Of a DNA stretch of 17,538 nucleotides, positions 6,551 to 13,886 are shown piece after piece. How positions within the stretch are numbered: the stretch's first letter is position 1; every line of letters starts with the position of its first letter. The notes beneath the pieces were generated by a model. It was given only the letters and a program-made list of their open reading frames with translations, did no database searches and had not been told where the DNA came from. Made by a program: the position numbers and the translations under genes. The DNA comes from Acidobacteriota bacterium (lineage in GTDB: Bacteria; Acidobacteriota; Terriglobia; Bryobacterales; JACQDG01), in contig JACQDI010000424.1 in the NCBI GenBank assembly GCA_016201195.1, forward strand, positions 1-17,538, read 5' to 3'.

Positions 6551-6910
6551 TTATCTTTCCCGCGTGGCGTGGATCAATGCTTCCATGTGATCCAGATACT
6601 TCTCGAGCGCCTTGCGGCCCGCAGGGGTCAGGCGGTATTCGGTCTTGGGAAGGCGGCCCTGGAAGTACTTGGTGCAGGTGATGTAGCGCGCTTCCTCGAG
6701 CTTTCTGGCGTGGACGCTCAGATTCCCGTCCGTCGTCTTCATGAGCTTTTTCAGGTCGTTGAAGGTCAGCGAGTCGTTGACGGCGAGCGCGCTGACGATC
6801 CCTAGCCGCATGCGCTCGTGAATCAGGCGGTCCAGGTCGAGGGGACGATTCTCCGCTGCGCGGCTACGCGGAGCCGGATGCGCTTCGGCCAGTGCATTCT
6901 GCTTAGCCAC
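6551..6910 (-). CDS. Winged-helix transcriptional regulator
   Basis: About 119 residues with a single winged-helix DNA-binding domain of the PF13601 (HTH_27) type: DRLIHERMRLGIVSAL, then LTFNDLKKLMKTTDGNLSVHARKLEEARYI (helix-turn-helix) and the wing TKYFQGRLPKTEYRLTPAGRKALEKYL. The ATG at 6925 would add five residues, but GTG 6910 is preferred because AGGAGGT (6914-6920) lies directly before it. The start overlaps the last 8 bases of the upstream membrane-protein gene, so the two are translationally coupled. Regulators of this type next to a small membrane protein often act as local regulators, but the target is not known. No ligand or metal site is visible. Confidence 0.85.
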   Translation of the reverse strand: MAKQNALAEAHPAPRSRAAENRPLDLDRLIHERMRLGIVSALAVNDSLTFNDLKKLMKTTDGNLSVHARKLEEARYITCTKYFQGRLPKTEYRLTPAGRKALEKYLDHMEALIHATRER

Positions 6911-7532
6911 CGTACCTCCTGGCAATGATGATGCCGAACACGATGTGGATGCCGCCGAATCCAGCCGCCATGAACCAGTTGCCCCACGAGGCCGGGCAGA
7001 ACAGGGCCGCCGCGCCCTCCAGCATGAAGCAGAGTCCCATCACCGGCACGATTCTCACCGAGAAGGCTCCTCCGGTCACCACGCCGGTACCGTAGAGCAG
7101 CAGCCACATCCCGGGAATCAGGCCGGGGATTCCCGCGCGATACAGCACCGCCGTGAGTAGCGCGGCGACCGCCAGCGGCGGAACCAGGCTCAGGGCGAAC
7201 TTGCGGCCCGGCCCAAACAGCAGCGGCACTTTGGCCGCCCGCGCTTTGCGGTTCATGGCCATCGTCCCGATGGCAAAAGCCAGCAGCGCCGCGGCCAGCC
7301 AGACCGCCAGCCATCGTTCGACCGTGGGCTGGCCCGCAGCCAGCGGCGCGGCGAGCAAGGCCGTCAGGCCCATCGCGATGCCGCCCAGTCCCGGCACCGC
7401 CGTGAGCGATCCTGCCGACTCCATCGTCTCGCGGATGTAGCGGAGGTTGTCGATGGCGTGGGAATCGATCGGGACCGGCTCCCGGCGTGAGGAACGCAGC
7501 GGCTGGGCGGAACCCATAGAAGGATTATACAT
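6903..7532 (-). CDS. Six-helix integral membrane protein of unknown function
   Basis: The protein has a cytoplasmic N-terminus with a RYIRETMESAGSLTAVPGLGG segment followed by about six membrane helices (GLTALLAAPLAAG, WLAVWLAAALLAFAIG, SLVPPLAVAALLTAVL, GMWLLLYGTGVV, GLCFMLEGAAALF, AAGFGGIHIVFGIIIA). No transporter or enzyme motif is seen. The start is unsettled: GTG 7544, ATG 7532 (GGGAG about 10 bases upstream, used here) or ATG 7517. A TATAAT at 7524-7529 would place the transcript start at or near 7517, which would favour the shortest form. The gene overlaps the winged-helix regulator that follows, and the two form a small operon. The overlap suggests the regulator acts on this locus, possibly in response to membrane state, but that is speculation. 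Confidence 0.8.
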   Translation of the reverse strand: MYNPSMGSAQPLRSSRREPVPIDSHAIDNLRYIRETMESAGSLTAVPGLGGIAMGLTALLAAPLAAGQPTVERWLAVWLAAALLAFAIGTMAMNRKARAAKVPLLFGPGRKFALSLVPPLAVAALLTAVLYRAGIPGLIPGMWLLLYGTGVVTGGAFSVRIVPVMGLCFMLEGAAALFCPASWGNWFMAAGFGGIHIVFGIIIARRYGG

Positions 7533-7553
7533 GGTCGGGTTCACTCCCTACAA
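7524..7553 (-). promoter_or_regulatory. Candidate promoter, possibly for a leaderless transcript
   Basis: On the - strand, TTGTAG (7548-7553) and a perfect TATAAT (7524-7529) are 18 bases apart. Six bases follow the -10 box and then ATG 7517, so a transcript starting at normal distance would begin on or beside the start codon. The boxes overlap two upstream alternative starts of the membrane-protein gene. Confidence 0.4.
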
Positions 7554-7577
7554 GCTCTTTACAGCTTAAAGTTCGGA

Positions 7578-9323
7578 TCATACGCGGCGCTTCCGGCGCT
7601 CGGCCAGGTTGAACTTCTGGTGCCACGTGGATTCGGCGCCGCCGCCGTAGCGAGCGATCACCACCTCCACCAGGTAGGGCCGGCCTTCCCGCGTAGCGGC
7701 GATCCCCCGCTTCAGGGCCGGCGCAATCTGGTCCCCGGCGGTCACCTTCTCCCCGCCCACGCCCTGGCTCCCGGCCAGCTTCACGAAGTCGATCTCCGGG
7801 TCCCCGAGGTACATGCCCGCGTAGTGGCCGGTAGCGGCCATCTTCCTCTTGTAGTTATAGTAGGCTAAACGTACCGTCTGGTAGTTGTAGTTGTTCCACA
7901 CCACGGTGAGGACCGGCACCCCGAAGCGAGCCTGGGTCCAGAAGCCGGAGGCGCTGTACATCACCGAGCCGTCGCCGATCGAGCAGACGACCTGCCGGTC
8001 GGGAGCGGCGAGCTTGGCCCCGATCGCCGCGCCGATCCCCCAGCCGAGCGAGGCGCCGGTGTTGGCCACCCGCATCTGCTCGTTCTCGCGGAAGCCGAAG
8101 TTGAAGGCGTCGTGCCTCCCGGTCAGGTTCTCCATCACTACAATGGCGTCGGGATCGATGGTGCGAGCCATCACCGCGCCCAGCTCGTCAGGATGGATCG
8201 GCTTCCTCCCGAAATTCTTCTCTGCAACGGCCCGCGTCTTGGCTCGCATGGCTGAGGTGATGGCGCGCACCTCGTCGGAGCGCGACGCGGCGATCGAGGT
8301 CAGCCGGTCCTTGGTCAGCATCCCGCCGATGGCTGCGCGCAGGTCGGCCAGGGCCTCCTTTACGTCCGCCACCAGGGCCAGGTCGGTGGGATAGTTGCGG
8401 CCCATGTTGGAGGTATCTATGCCGATGCGCACGATGCGCGCGTCGGGGACCTCGGGGCCGCCGGGCACCACCTTGCCGCCGAAGTCGCGGGCCCCGACCA
8501 CCACGATCAGGTCCACGCCGCGCTTCACGAACTCCGACCCCATGCTGAAGCCGCCCAGGTTGTGTGCGTGATGGGCCGGGAAGTTGGCGAAGCCCTGCAA
8601 GCCGCCAGCCACCCCCAAGCCCAGCGCCTCGGAAAACGCGACTAGGTCCGCCTGCGCTCCGGACTTCCAGACCTCATCGCCGACGACCAACAAGGGGCGT
8701 CTGGCTTCGACCAGCAGCCGCGCCGCCTCCTCGACCGCCGCTTTGGACGGGCGCACCCGGGCGCGGATCATGAATCGCTCGGCGGGCAGGATCTGCGCTC
8801 TCACCCCTTTGGTCTCGAGCGCGTGGTGAGCCATGGCCAGGTATACTGGTCCCCCCGGCTCAGTCGCCGCCACCTTGAAGGCGCGCCGCAGCATCAGGGG
8901 CAGGCTGTCCGCCTTGCGAGCCTCCCAGGAAATCTTGGTGAACTGGCGGTTTACCTCCTTCTGATCGTAGCCCGGCCGGGGCGCCAGCCCCACCTCGTCG
9001 CTCCACTGCTCGTTGTCGTTGAGGCCGGCGGTGATCACCAGGGCCGAGCCGTCGCGGCTGGCGTTATAGAGCTGGCCGGCCGCCTGCGCCGTCCCCGCGA
9101 TCACGTGCACGTTCACGAACGCCGGCTTCCCGCTCACGCGGTGGTAGCCGTCGGCCATGGAGATGACGATACCCTCGTGGAGCCCCATGATGAGCTGCAC
9201 GCCAGGGGTGTCGATCTGCGCGTCGAACAGGCCCACCTCGAACGAGCCGGGGTTGGTGAACAGGTATTCGGCGCCGGCCGCTTTGGCTTGCGCCATCACC
9301 AGCTCGCCCCCGGTGCCTTCCAC
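7578..9323 (-). CDS. ThDP-dependent enzyme (acetolactate synthase/benzoylformate decarboxylase superfamily), catalytic reading frame
   Basis: A 581-codon frame covering the complete catalytic part of a thiamin diphosphate enzyme. The pyrimidine-binding domain has the conserved glutamate E50 in GLHEG and MADGYHRVSGKPAFV. The central domain spans roughly residues 190-330. The ThDP-binding domain has G450-D451-G452 followed 24 residues later by N477-N478, the standard GDG-NN motif. Substrate cannot be told from sequence; relatives decarboxylate or condense 2-oxo acids. In this frame the first start is GTG 9323 without a ribosome-binding site. The natural start is ATG 9501, which has AGGAGG at 9508-9513, but a 10-bp duplication at 9392-9411 separates the two frames. 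Removing one copy gives a continuous 637-residue protein with a Tat leader. As sequenced the gene would be disrupted, unless the duplication is an error or reversible. Confidence 0.88.
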   Translation of the reverse strand: MEGTGGELVMAQAKAAGAEYLFTNPGSFEVGLFDAQIDTPGVQLIMGLHEGIVISMADGYHRVSGKPAFVNVHVIAGTAQAAGQLYNASRDGSALVITAGLNDNEQWSDEVGLAPRPGYDQKEVNRQFTKISWEARKADSLPLMLRRAFKVAATEPGGPVYLAMAHHALETKGVRAQILPAERFMIRARVRPSKAAVEEAARLLVEARRPLLVVGDEVWKSGAQADLVAFSEALGLGVAGGLQGFANFPAHHAHNLGGFSMGSEFVKRGVDLIVVVGARDFGGKVVPGGPEVPDARIVRIGIDTSNMGRNYPTDLALVADVKEALADLRAAIGGMLTKDRLTSIAASRSDEVRAITSAMRAKTRAVAEKNFGRKPIHPDELGAVMARTIDPDAIVVMENLTGRHDAFNFGFRENEQMRVANTGASLGWGIGAAIGAKLAAPDRQVVCSIGDGSVMYSASGFWTQARFGVPVLTVVWNNYNYQTVRLAYYNYKRKMAATGHYAGMYLGDPEIDFVKLAGSQGVGGEKVTAGDQIAPALKRGIAATREGRPYLVEVVIARYGGGAESTWHQKFNLAERRKRRV

Positions 9324-9501
9324 GGTCGAAGAGCCGGGAACGTCGGTGCGCGCCGCGGCCCGCTCCGACGCCTCGAGCGGCGCCAGAATGGCCTGCGCCG
9401 CCCTGCGCCGCCGCGGCCGTGTAACCGAGCCCGGTCAGGCTCCTCACGAATCCTCGCCGCGAAAGCCCGTGCCCCAAGTAGCGGTGAACCAGCTCTCTCA
9501 T
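9324..9501 (-). pseudogene. Out-of-frame Tat leader segment of the ThDP enzyme
   Basis: Starting at ATG 9501 the translation begins MRELVHRYLGHG, then SRRGFVRSL (twin-arginine motif, R15-R16) and a hydrophobic stretch TGLGYTAAAAQ. After the 10-bp tandem duplication the frame drifts into arginine/glycine-rich nonsense. With one copy removed it continues AILAPLEASERAAARTDVP straight into the catalytic frame. This segment is the true N-terminus, separated by a frameshift from the rest. Export by the Tat route is inferred from the motif only. Confidence 0.8.
9392..9411. repeat. Perfect 10-bp tandem duplication causing a frameshift
   Basis: CCTGCGCCGC occurs twice back to back on the + strand (9392-9401 and 9402-9411). 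Ten is not a multiple of three, so the second copy shifts the frame of the ThDP enzyme by one base. Deleting either copy joins the Tat leader to the catalytic frame without any stop. Confidence 0.93.
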
Positions 9502-9502
9502 G

Positions 9503-9524
9503 GTTCCCCTCCTTTAGGGGGAAC
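9503..9524 (-). promoter_or_regulatory. Hairpin overlapping the ribosome-binding site of the ThDP enzyme gene
   Basis: On the - strand GTTCCCC and GGGGAAC form a perfect 7-bp stem with an 8-base loop (CTAAAGGA) just before ATG 9501. The Shine-Dalgarno AGGAGG (9508-9513) lies half in the loop and half in the 3' arm. Folding of the mRNA could limit ribosome access. It could equally be an operator-like palindrome. Confidence 0.45.
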
Positions 9525-9601
9525 TGTCTCATATTCCGGGGCCGTTTGTCGAGGTAGACTGTAACGGTGGCCACCCTGGCCGGCGCTCGGAGTGCCCCAT
9601 C

Positions 9602-10315
9602 TTGACCCCTGCCATCGCCCAGCGCGTTGAAAACCTCCGAAACAATACCGTCTCCGGAGCCCTCGATCTGACCCTAGAAGCGATCGATATTGCCCTCGCC
9701 GCCCCCGACCACTGGCCCGATCTCGCCTGCGAGTTCCAGTCCATGCACCCCGCCATCGTAACGGTGGCGAACGTGGGTCGCCTCCTCACTTCGCCCTCCC
9801 CGGACCTCGCCGGCCTGCGCCGCTCCCTCACCGAAGGCAATCGCTGTATCGCCGCGCACCTCGACCCGCTCGTCCCGCCCGGCTCGACCGTGATCACCCT
9901 CAGCCACAGCTCGACGGTCGAGGCCGCGCTCCCCGGGCGTCGGGTCTATGTGCTCGAGTCTCTACCCGGCGGCGAGGGCCGGACGCTGGCCGCCCGCCTG
10001 GGGGCCGAACTAGTCCCCGACGCCGCCATGGGTCGCATCGTCCCGTCGGTCGATTGCGCCCTGGTGGGCATCGACGCCTTCGATCGCTCCGGCGCCATCT
10101 TGCACAAGGTCGGCACGCTCCCCCTGGCCCTCTGCTGCGCCCACTTTCACAAGCCCTTCTACGCGGCCGGTCACAGCTTCAAGCTCTCCCCCACCCCGAC
10201 CGCCGAAATGCTCGCCGCCGCCGGCCCTCGCTTCGACCGCACCCCGCCCGATTTGATCACCGGCCTGATCACTGAGCAGGGTCTCTCGCAAAGCGGCCAA
10301 GGCCGCAAGGAATAG
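9602..10315 (+). CDS. eIF2B alpha/beta/delta-like (IF-2B family) protein
   Basis: A 237-residue protein related to the eIF2B regulatory-subunit superfamily, which also includes methylthioribose-1-phosphate isomerase and ribose-1,5-bisphosphate isomerase. Hallmarks are VITLSHSSTVEAAL, VYVLESLPGGEGRTLAARLG, then CALVGIDAFDRSGAILHKVGT and KPFYAAGHSFKLSP. Bacterial members are sugar-phosphate isomerases or unassigned; it is shorter than MtnA (~340 aa) and lacks most of the N-terminal domain, so methionine salvage is not assumed. A TTG start at 9602 is used, with GGAG at 9589-9592 nine bases before it. It is divergent from the ThDP enzyme across a 100-base shared region, which may hold promoters for both; I see no convincing -35/-10 pair there. 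The last codons form a hairpin with downstream bases. Confidence 0.8.
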   Translation: MTPAIAQRVENLRNNTVSGALDLTLEAIDIALAAPDHWPDLACEFQSMHPAIVTVANVGRLLTSPSPDLAGLRRSLTEGNRCIAAHLDPLVPPGSTVITLSHSSTVEAALPGRRVYVLESLPGGEGRTLAARLGAELVPDAAMGRIVPSVDCALVGIDAFDRSGAILHKVGTLPLALCCAHFHKPFYAAGHSFKLSPTPTAEMLAAAGPRFDRTPPDLITGLITEQGLSQSGQGRKE

Positions 10316-10341
10316 ATCCCCTTGGCGCTATTTGCGGCCTT
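10299..10341 (+). terminator. Inverted repeat at the end of the eIF2B-like gene, possible terminator
   Basis: AAGGCCGCAA (10299-10308) and TTGCGGCCTT (10332-10341) are perfect inverted copies separated by 23 bases that include the TAG stop. A nested alternative hairpin, GCGGCC-AA-GGCCGC (10293-10306), shares the left arm. There is no good T-run after it, so intrinsic termination is possible but weak. Confidence 0.35.
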
Positions 10342-10441
10342 TGCATCTTCGCGTGATCCCCGCCGCGACGGTCACGTCATTGCATGGTAAGGTAAGCCTT
10401 TGGCTGGTGCAGAGAGGCAGATCCGGCCGAAAGGAACAAAT

Positions 10442-11533
10442 ATGAATCGCAGACACTTTGTTTCACTGACTACCGCCGCTGCGGCGGCAACGAACGCAAC
10501 AGCCTCCGCCCAGTCCGCGCCGCGAACGCGCGCGCTGATGAAACTCGGCTGCCAGAGCGGCCCCACTTCGGAGAAGCGCCTGCAATTCTTCGCCCGCCAC
10601 AGTGTCCGCAATATCTGCGGCTATCCGGAGGAGTCCAAGGAGCGCGGCTACGCGACTGTGGACGAGCTGAACCGAATGAAGGACCGCGCCGAGAAATGGG
10701 GTGTGAGCGTGGACCTGGTGGCGCCGTCGTTCCTTGCCTCGAGCCATGTCGACAAGACCGAGCGCCCCGCCATTATGCTCGGCCAAAGTCCCGAGCGGGA
10801 CCGCGATATCGAAAAGATTCAGAACCTGATCAAAAACTGCGCCGCCGCCGGCATCCCCGCGATCAAGTACAACATGAGCCTCCTCGGCGTGCTGCGCATC
10901 GGCCGAACCCCGGGCCGCGGCGGTACGACCTACAGCACCTGGCGGCTCAAAGACGCCAAGCCCTCGACGCCCCTGACGCGCGCGGGCAAGGTCACTGCCG
11001 ATGTCTACTGGGAGCGCATTACCTACTTCCTCGACAGAGTGATTCCGGCGGCCAACGAATACAAGATCCGCATGGCCTGCCACCCGCACGATCCCGGCGT
11101 GCCGCCCATCACCGGCTACCAGGGCGTCGACGCTGTGCTCGGCACTCCCGACGGCCTCAAGAGATTCCTTTCCATCCGCGAAAGCCCCTACCACGGGCTG
11201 AACTTCTGCCAGGGCACGGTGTCGGAGATGCTGCACGACCCAGGCAAGGAAATTTACGACGTGATCCGCTACTTCGGGAGCCGGAAGAAGATCTTCAACG
11301 TCCACTTCCGCAACATCCGCGGCCATCGCGACGACTTCCAGGAAGTCTACCCGGACGAGGGAGACGTCGATTTCGTGAAAGCGATGCTGGTCTACAAAGA
11401 GGTCGGCTACCCCTACATGATGATGCCCGACCACGTCCCGTATCACCCCGACGATCCCGGCGGCAACCAGGCCTTCGCCTTCGCCTACGGCTACATCCGC
11501 GCGCTCATCCAGGCGGTGGACCAGTTGGGCTAG
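10442..11533 (+). CDS. uxuA: Mannonate dehydratase with a Tat leader
   Basis: A 363-residue TIM-barrel protein of the mannonate dehydratase (UxuA/ManD) family, which converts D-mannonate to 2-keto-3-deoxy-D-gluconate in glucuronate breakdown. The metal-site motifs are in place: CHPHDPG (H214, H216), NFCQGT (C256), NVHFRNI (H288) and MPDHVP (D330). Unlike E. coli UxuA (about 394 aa, cytoplasmic), this one begins MNRRHFVSL followed by an alanine-rich stretch and ASAQSA. That is a twin-arginine leader, so it may work in the periplasm. ATG 10442 is chosen over upstream ATG/TTG-like codons because AAAGGAAC lies just before it and the Tat motif starts there. The neighbouring convergent MFS gene resembles hexuronate transporters, which supports a sugar-acid role. 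It may be a paralogue with a shifted substrate. Confidence 0.85.
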   Translation: MNRRHFVSLTTAAAAATNATASAQSAPRTRALMKLGCQSGPTSEKRLQFFARHSVRNICGYPEESKERGYATVDELNRMKDRAEKWGVSVDLVAPSFLASSHVDKTERPAIMLGQSPERDRDIEKIQNLIKNCAAAGIPAIKYNMSLLGVLRIGRTPGRGGTTYSTWRLKDAKPSTPLTRAGKVTADVYWERITYFLDRVIPAANEYKIRMACHPHDPGVPPITGYQGVDAVLGTPDGLKRFLSIRESPYHGLNFCQGTVSEMLHDPGKEIYDVIRYFGSRKKIFNVHFRNIRGHRDDFQEVYPDEGDVDFVKAMLVYKEVGYPYMMMPDHVPYHPDDPGGNQAFAFAYGYIRALIQAVDQLG

Positions 11534-11678
11534 AACACGAGGGCAAGGATACCCTTCCTCCTGGAAAAGGAGTAATCGGATTTGTGGTGGGAAACCTCGC
11601 TGGAAGCCGCAGGAGCGGACTCACGCGGCATGAGAGTATTTCCACTCTGCGCCTTCGTCCTCACGCCGTAGTGCGGGC

Positions 11679-12935
11679 TTACGCTACCCGGACCGGCTCG
11701 TCCTCCGGAACCAACTGTCGCGTGGGATCGATCGTCAGCCAGACGAGCGCGCTCACCAACGACAGGCCGGCCAGCCCAGCCAGCGGCGGATTCCAGCCGT
11801 ATTTCCCGACCATGGCGCCATAGGCGGCGGCGGCGATGGTCGATCCCATCTGGCCGGCCATGTTCATGGCGCCACTGACCGTGCCCGCATACCGCTTGCC
11901 GATATCCAGGCAGACCGCCCAGCAGTTGGGCAGCATGAAATCGGAGACGGCAAAGCTCAGGGAGAGTGCAACGATGGCCAGTACCTTGTTCTCAATGGCC
12001 ATCGACAGCAGCATCAGCAGGCCGGCGGCGACCATGCTGGTCGACCCCAGGGAACGGCGGCACCACTTGACGCCCAGGACGCGGACCAGCCAGTCGCTGG
12101 TGTAGCCGCCGGCCAGGTTGGCGATCGCGCCGAGCAAGTAGGGCAGCGCGGCGTAGGCGGCGAAGGCTTGGATGCCCTTGGCCTTCACCAGGTAGGTGGG
12201 CATCCAGGAGAAAAACCAGTATGCCCCATAGCAATAGGTGTGGTACATCAGCATGACCGCCCACAGGTTCCGGCTGCTCAGGGCCACCTTCCAGGAAAGC
12301 GAGACGTGGGCGGAACGAGCGGCTTCGCCGATCTCAGCAATCTCTGAAAGACTGACGCCGGATTTCTCGCGCGGGTAGTCTCGCGCCCACAGGTACCAGG
12401 CGAGCGCCCAAACCACGCCGATCCCGCCGAAGAGGAAGAACACGGGCCGCCATCCCAAGACCGCCTGCAACGGTATGACCGTCAGCGGAGCGATGGCCGC
12501 GCCGAGGCGGCTCGCGGTCCAGACGATCCCTTGCGCCCGCGCGCGCTCGCCGAAGGGAAACCAGCGCGAGATGGCGCAGGCGCTGTTGGGGTAGGCGCCC
12601 GCCTCGCCGGCCCCGAACAGGAACCGGCACACCAGCAGAACCCCGTAGCTGCGCACGGCGCCAGTGGCGGCGGTAAATACCGACCACCACACCACGATCC
12701 GCGCCAGCGTCACCCGGGGACCAAAGCGGTCACCCATCCACCCGCTGGGGATCTCGAACAGCCCGTAAGCGAACACAAAGGCGCTGAACACGTAGCCCAT
12801 CTGGGCAGTGGTCAGGCCCAGCTCGTCGGAGATGCGCGGGGCGGCCGCCGAGATGGCGATGCGGTCCAGGTAGGTGATGATGGAGACCAGGAACAGCATC
12901 CCCAGCACCTTGTGGCGGCTTTTGAGGAGGGGCAT
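11679..12935 (-). CDS. MFS transporter, anion:cation symporter type (hexuronate-like)
   Basis: A 418-residue 12-helix transporter. It starts MPLLKSRHK, then helix 1 with the ITYLDR signature typical of the ACS branch (glucuronate/galacturonate, phthalate, sialic-acid transporters). The MFS loop motif GWMGDRFGPR follows helix 2, and RFLFGAGEAGAYPN lies in helix 4. The protein ends with a short charged tail. A hexuronate substrate is inferred from family resemblance and from the mannonate dehydratase gene nearby. ATG 12935 is taken as the start because it is the first plausible one before helix 1, 10 bases after the old stop codon of the upstream DUF6807 gene in its own frame. The same frame is now open through that gene up to 13904, so a fused DUF6807-MFS product is possible on paper, but the fusion is judged to be an accident of a deletion (see findings). 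Confidence 0.88.
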   Translation of the reverse strand: MPLLKSRHKVLGMLFLVSIITYLDRIAISAAAPRISDELGLTTAQMGYVFSAFVFAYGLFEIPSGWMGDRFGPRVTLARIVVWWSVFTAATGAVRSYGVLLVCRFLFGAGEAGAYPNSACAISRWFPFGERARAQGIVWTASRLGAAIAPLTVIPLQAVLGWRPVFFLFGGIGVVWALAWYLWARDYPREKSGVSLSEIAEIGEAARSAHVSLSWKVALSSRNLWAVMLMYHTYCYGAYWFFSWMPTYLVKAKGIQAFAAYAALPYLLGAIANLAGGYTSDWLVRVLGVKWCRRSLGSTSMVAAGLLMLLSMAIENKVLAIVALSLSFAVSDFMLPNCWAVCLDIGKRYAGTVSGAMNMAGQMGSTIAAAAYGAMVGKYGWNPPLAGLAGLSLVSALVWLTIDPTRQLVPEDEPVRVA

Positions 12936-12945
12936 GAGGGTCCGG

Positions 12946-13841
12946 TTAGCGGCCGGCGTATTTCCTGTAGAGATCGGCAATACCCGCTTCGGCCGTGTCC
13001 CCGGGATGGAATTGTAGTAATCGTGCTCACCGAAGATGTTGGCGGCAAACAGGCCGTAGCTGCGGGCGTGCCAGTAGGTGGGGTGCTTGGGGTTCTTAGG
13101 ATGGTCGAAGATGGCGACGCCCAGCTTTTCGCCGTCCAGGGTTCCGCAATAATCCACCCACGGCGAGCGCTTACCCCAGATGTTCTTTTCGCCCTGCTTG
13201 CCCTCGGCGCTGGTCATCTTGCCGGTCGGCGTAGCGATTCCGGGCCTCTCCTTGCCGGTCGGCTCGTCGAGCGGGGCGGCGAGGCGGATGGCGAAGGTGC
13301 CCTCCCTGGTATCACCGAACACGACCTTCTCGGGGCCGGCCTTGAGGTTGATATCGAAGTCGAGGATGCGCAGCTTGGGGTCGGAGTAGATGGTCGTGAC
13401 CCGGGTCTCGGTGAGCAGGACGCTGCCGTCAGGCTTTTTCCAGTCGAAGACCAGCGTCATCTCGCCCGACTTCGCGCCGCTCTTGACCGACACGATTTCG
13501 TTCAGCACCACGCGGCCCTTGTTGACCCCCTTGCCCGTTTCGGGGGACCAGAAGTCGAGCCCGTTGACCTCCCCGTGGGTGAACCACAGGCCGCGGTGGT
13601 GCGGGTGGTCGTGGGGCTCGCCGGGCAGGTCGAGCATGGGATAGCCGCGCGTGACCGACTTGCCGCTCGCCGAGCGCAGCGGGTGCATGTAAGGCTTGTG
13701 CGTTTCCGGACCGAAAAACAGGGTCGAGAACGGCTCGCCGTCCACGGTGATGGCGATCTGGGTTTCGCTGCGCGTGAGCTGGACCTGCGCGGCCAGAGGC
13801 AGCGCAGCGGCCAGCACGACGATGATCCGCGATTTCCTCAT
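12946..13841 (-). CDS. Secreted DUF6807 (PmoA-like) protein, C-terminus altered by an internal deletion
   Basis: The N-terminus has a Sec signal (MRKSRIIVVLAAALPLAAQ) from ATG 13841. It is followed by the DUF6807/PmoA family body: GPETHKPYMHPLRSASG, GEPHDHPHHRGLWF, GLDFWSPETGKG, LDFDINLKAG, GVAIFDHPKNPKHPTYWHARSYGLFAANIFGEHDYYN. The family is a beta-sandwich of unknown biochemical role, often near sugar-catabolic genes. After HDYYN (about 13011) the frame changes: the expected last strand is missing, and the typical tail HPGDTAEAGIADLYRKYAGR with TAA (12946-12948) is found in another frame. In the present frame translation runs on into the MFS gene. A GTG at 13904 would add 21 unlikely residues before the signal. 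The gene should be regarded as damaged unless the junction is an assembly error; intact family members continue through one more beta-strand. Confidence 0.75.
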
Positions 13842-13862
13842 GGGAGAGAGTGTACCAAAGGA

Positions 13863-13886
13863 ATTGAGAAATTGAGAGATTGAGGC
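13863..13886. repeat. Three tandem 8-bp repeats (ATTGAGxx)
   Basis: ATTGAGAA, ATTGAGAG and ATTGAGGC follow one another without spacers, 20-45 bases upstream of the DUF6807 start on the other strand. Next to them on the - strand is an extended -10-like TGGTACACT at 13848-13856. The repeats could be binding sites of a regulator working on that promoter. Confidence 0.5.

Noticed and set aside
9525..9601. Divergent promoters for the ThDP enzyme and eIF2B-like genes
   Set aside because: Boxes such as TTGTCG and CATATT are present but none has a partner at usable spacing, so none is listed.
11534..11678. Intrinsic terminator between the convergent uxuA and MFS genes
   Set aside because: Only very short stems are visible (for example AGAGT/ACTCT near 11632-11648) and none is followed by a T-run.
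12531..13883. 450-codon open frame antisense to the DUF6807/MFS genes
   Set aside because: Composition is Gly/Arg/Val/His-rich with no motif, and the opposite strand has clear family members. It is a GC-driven shadow.
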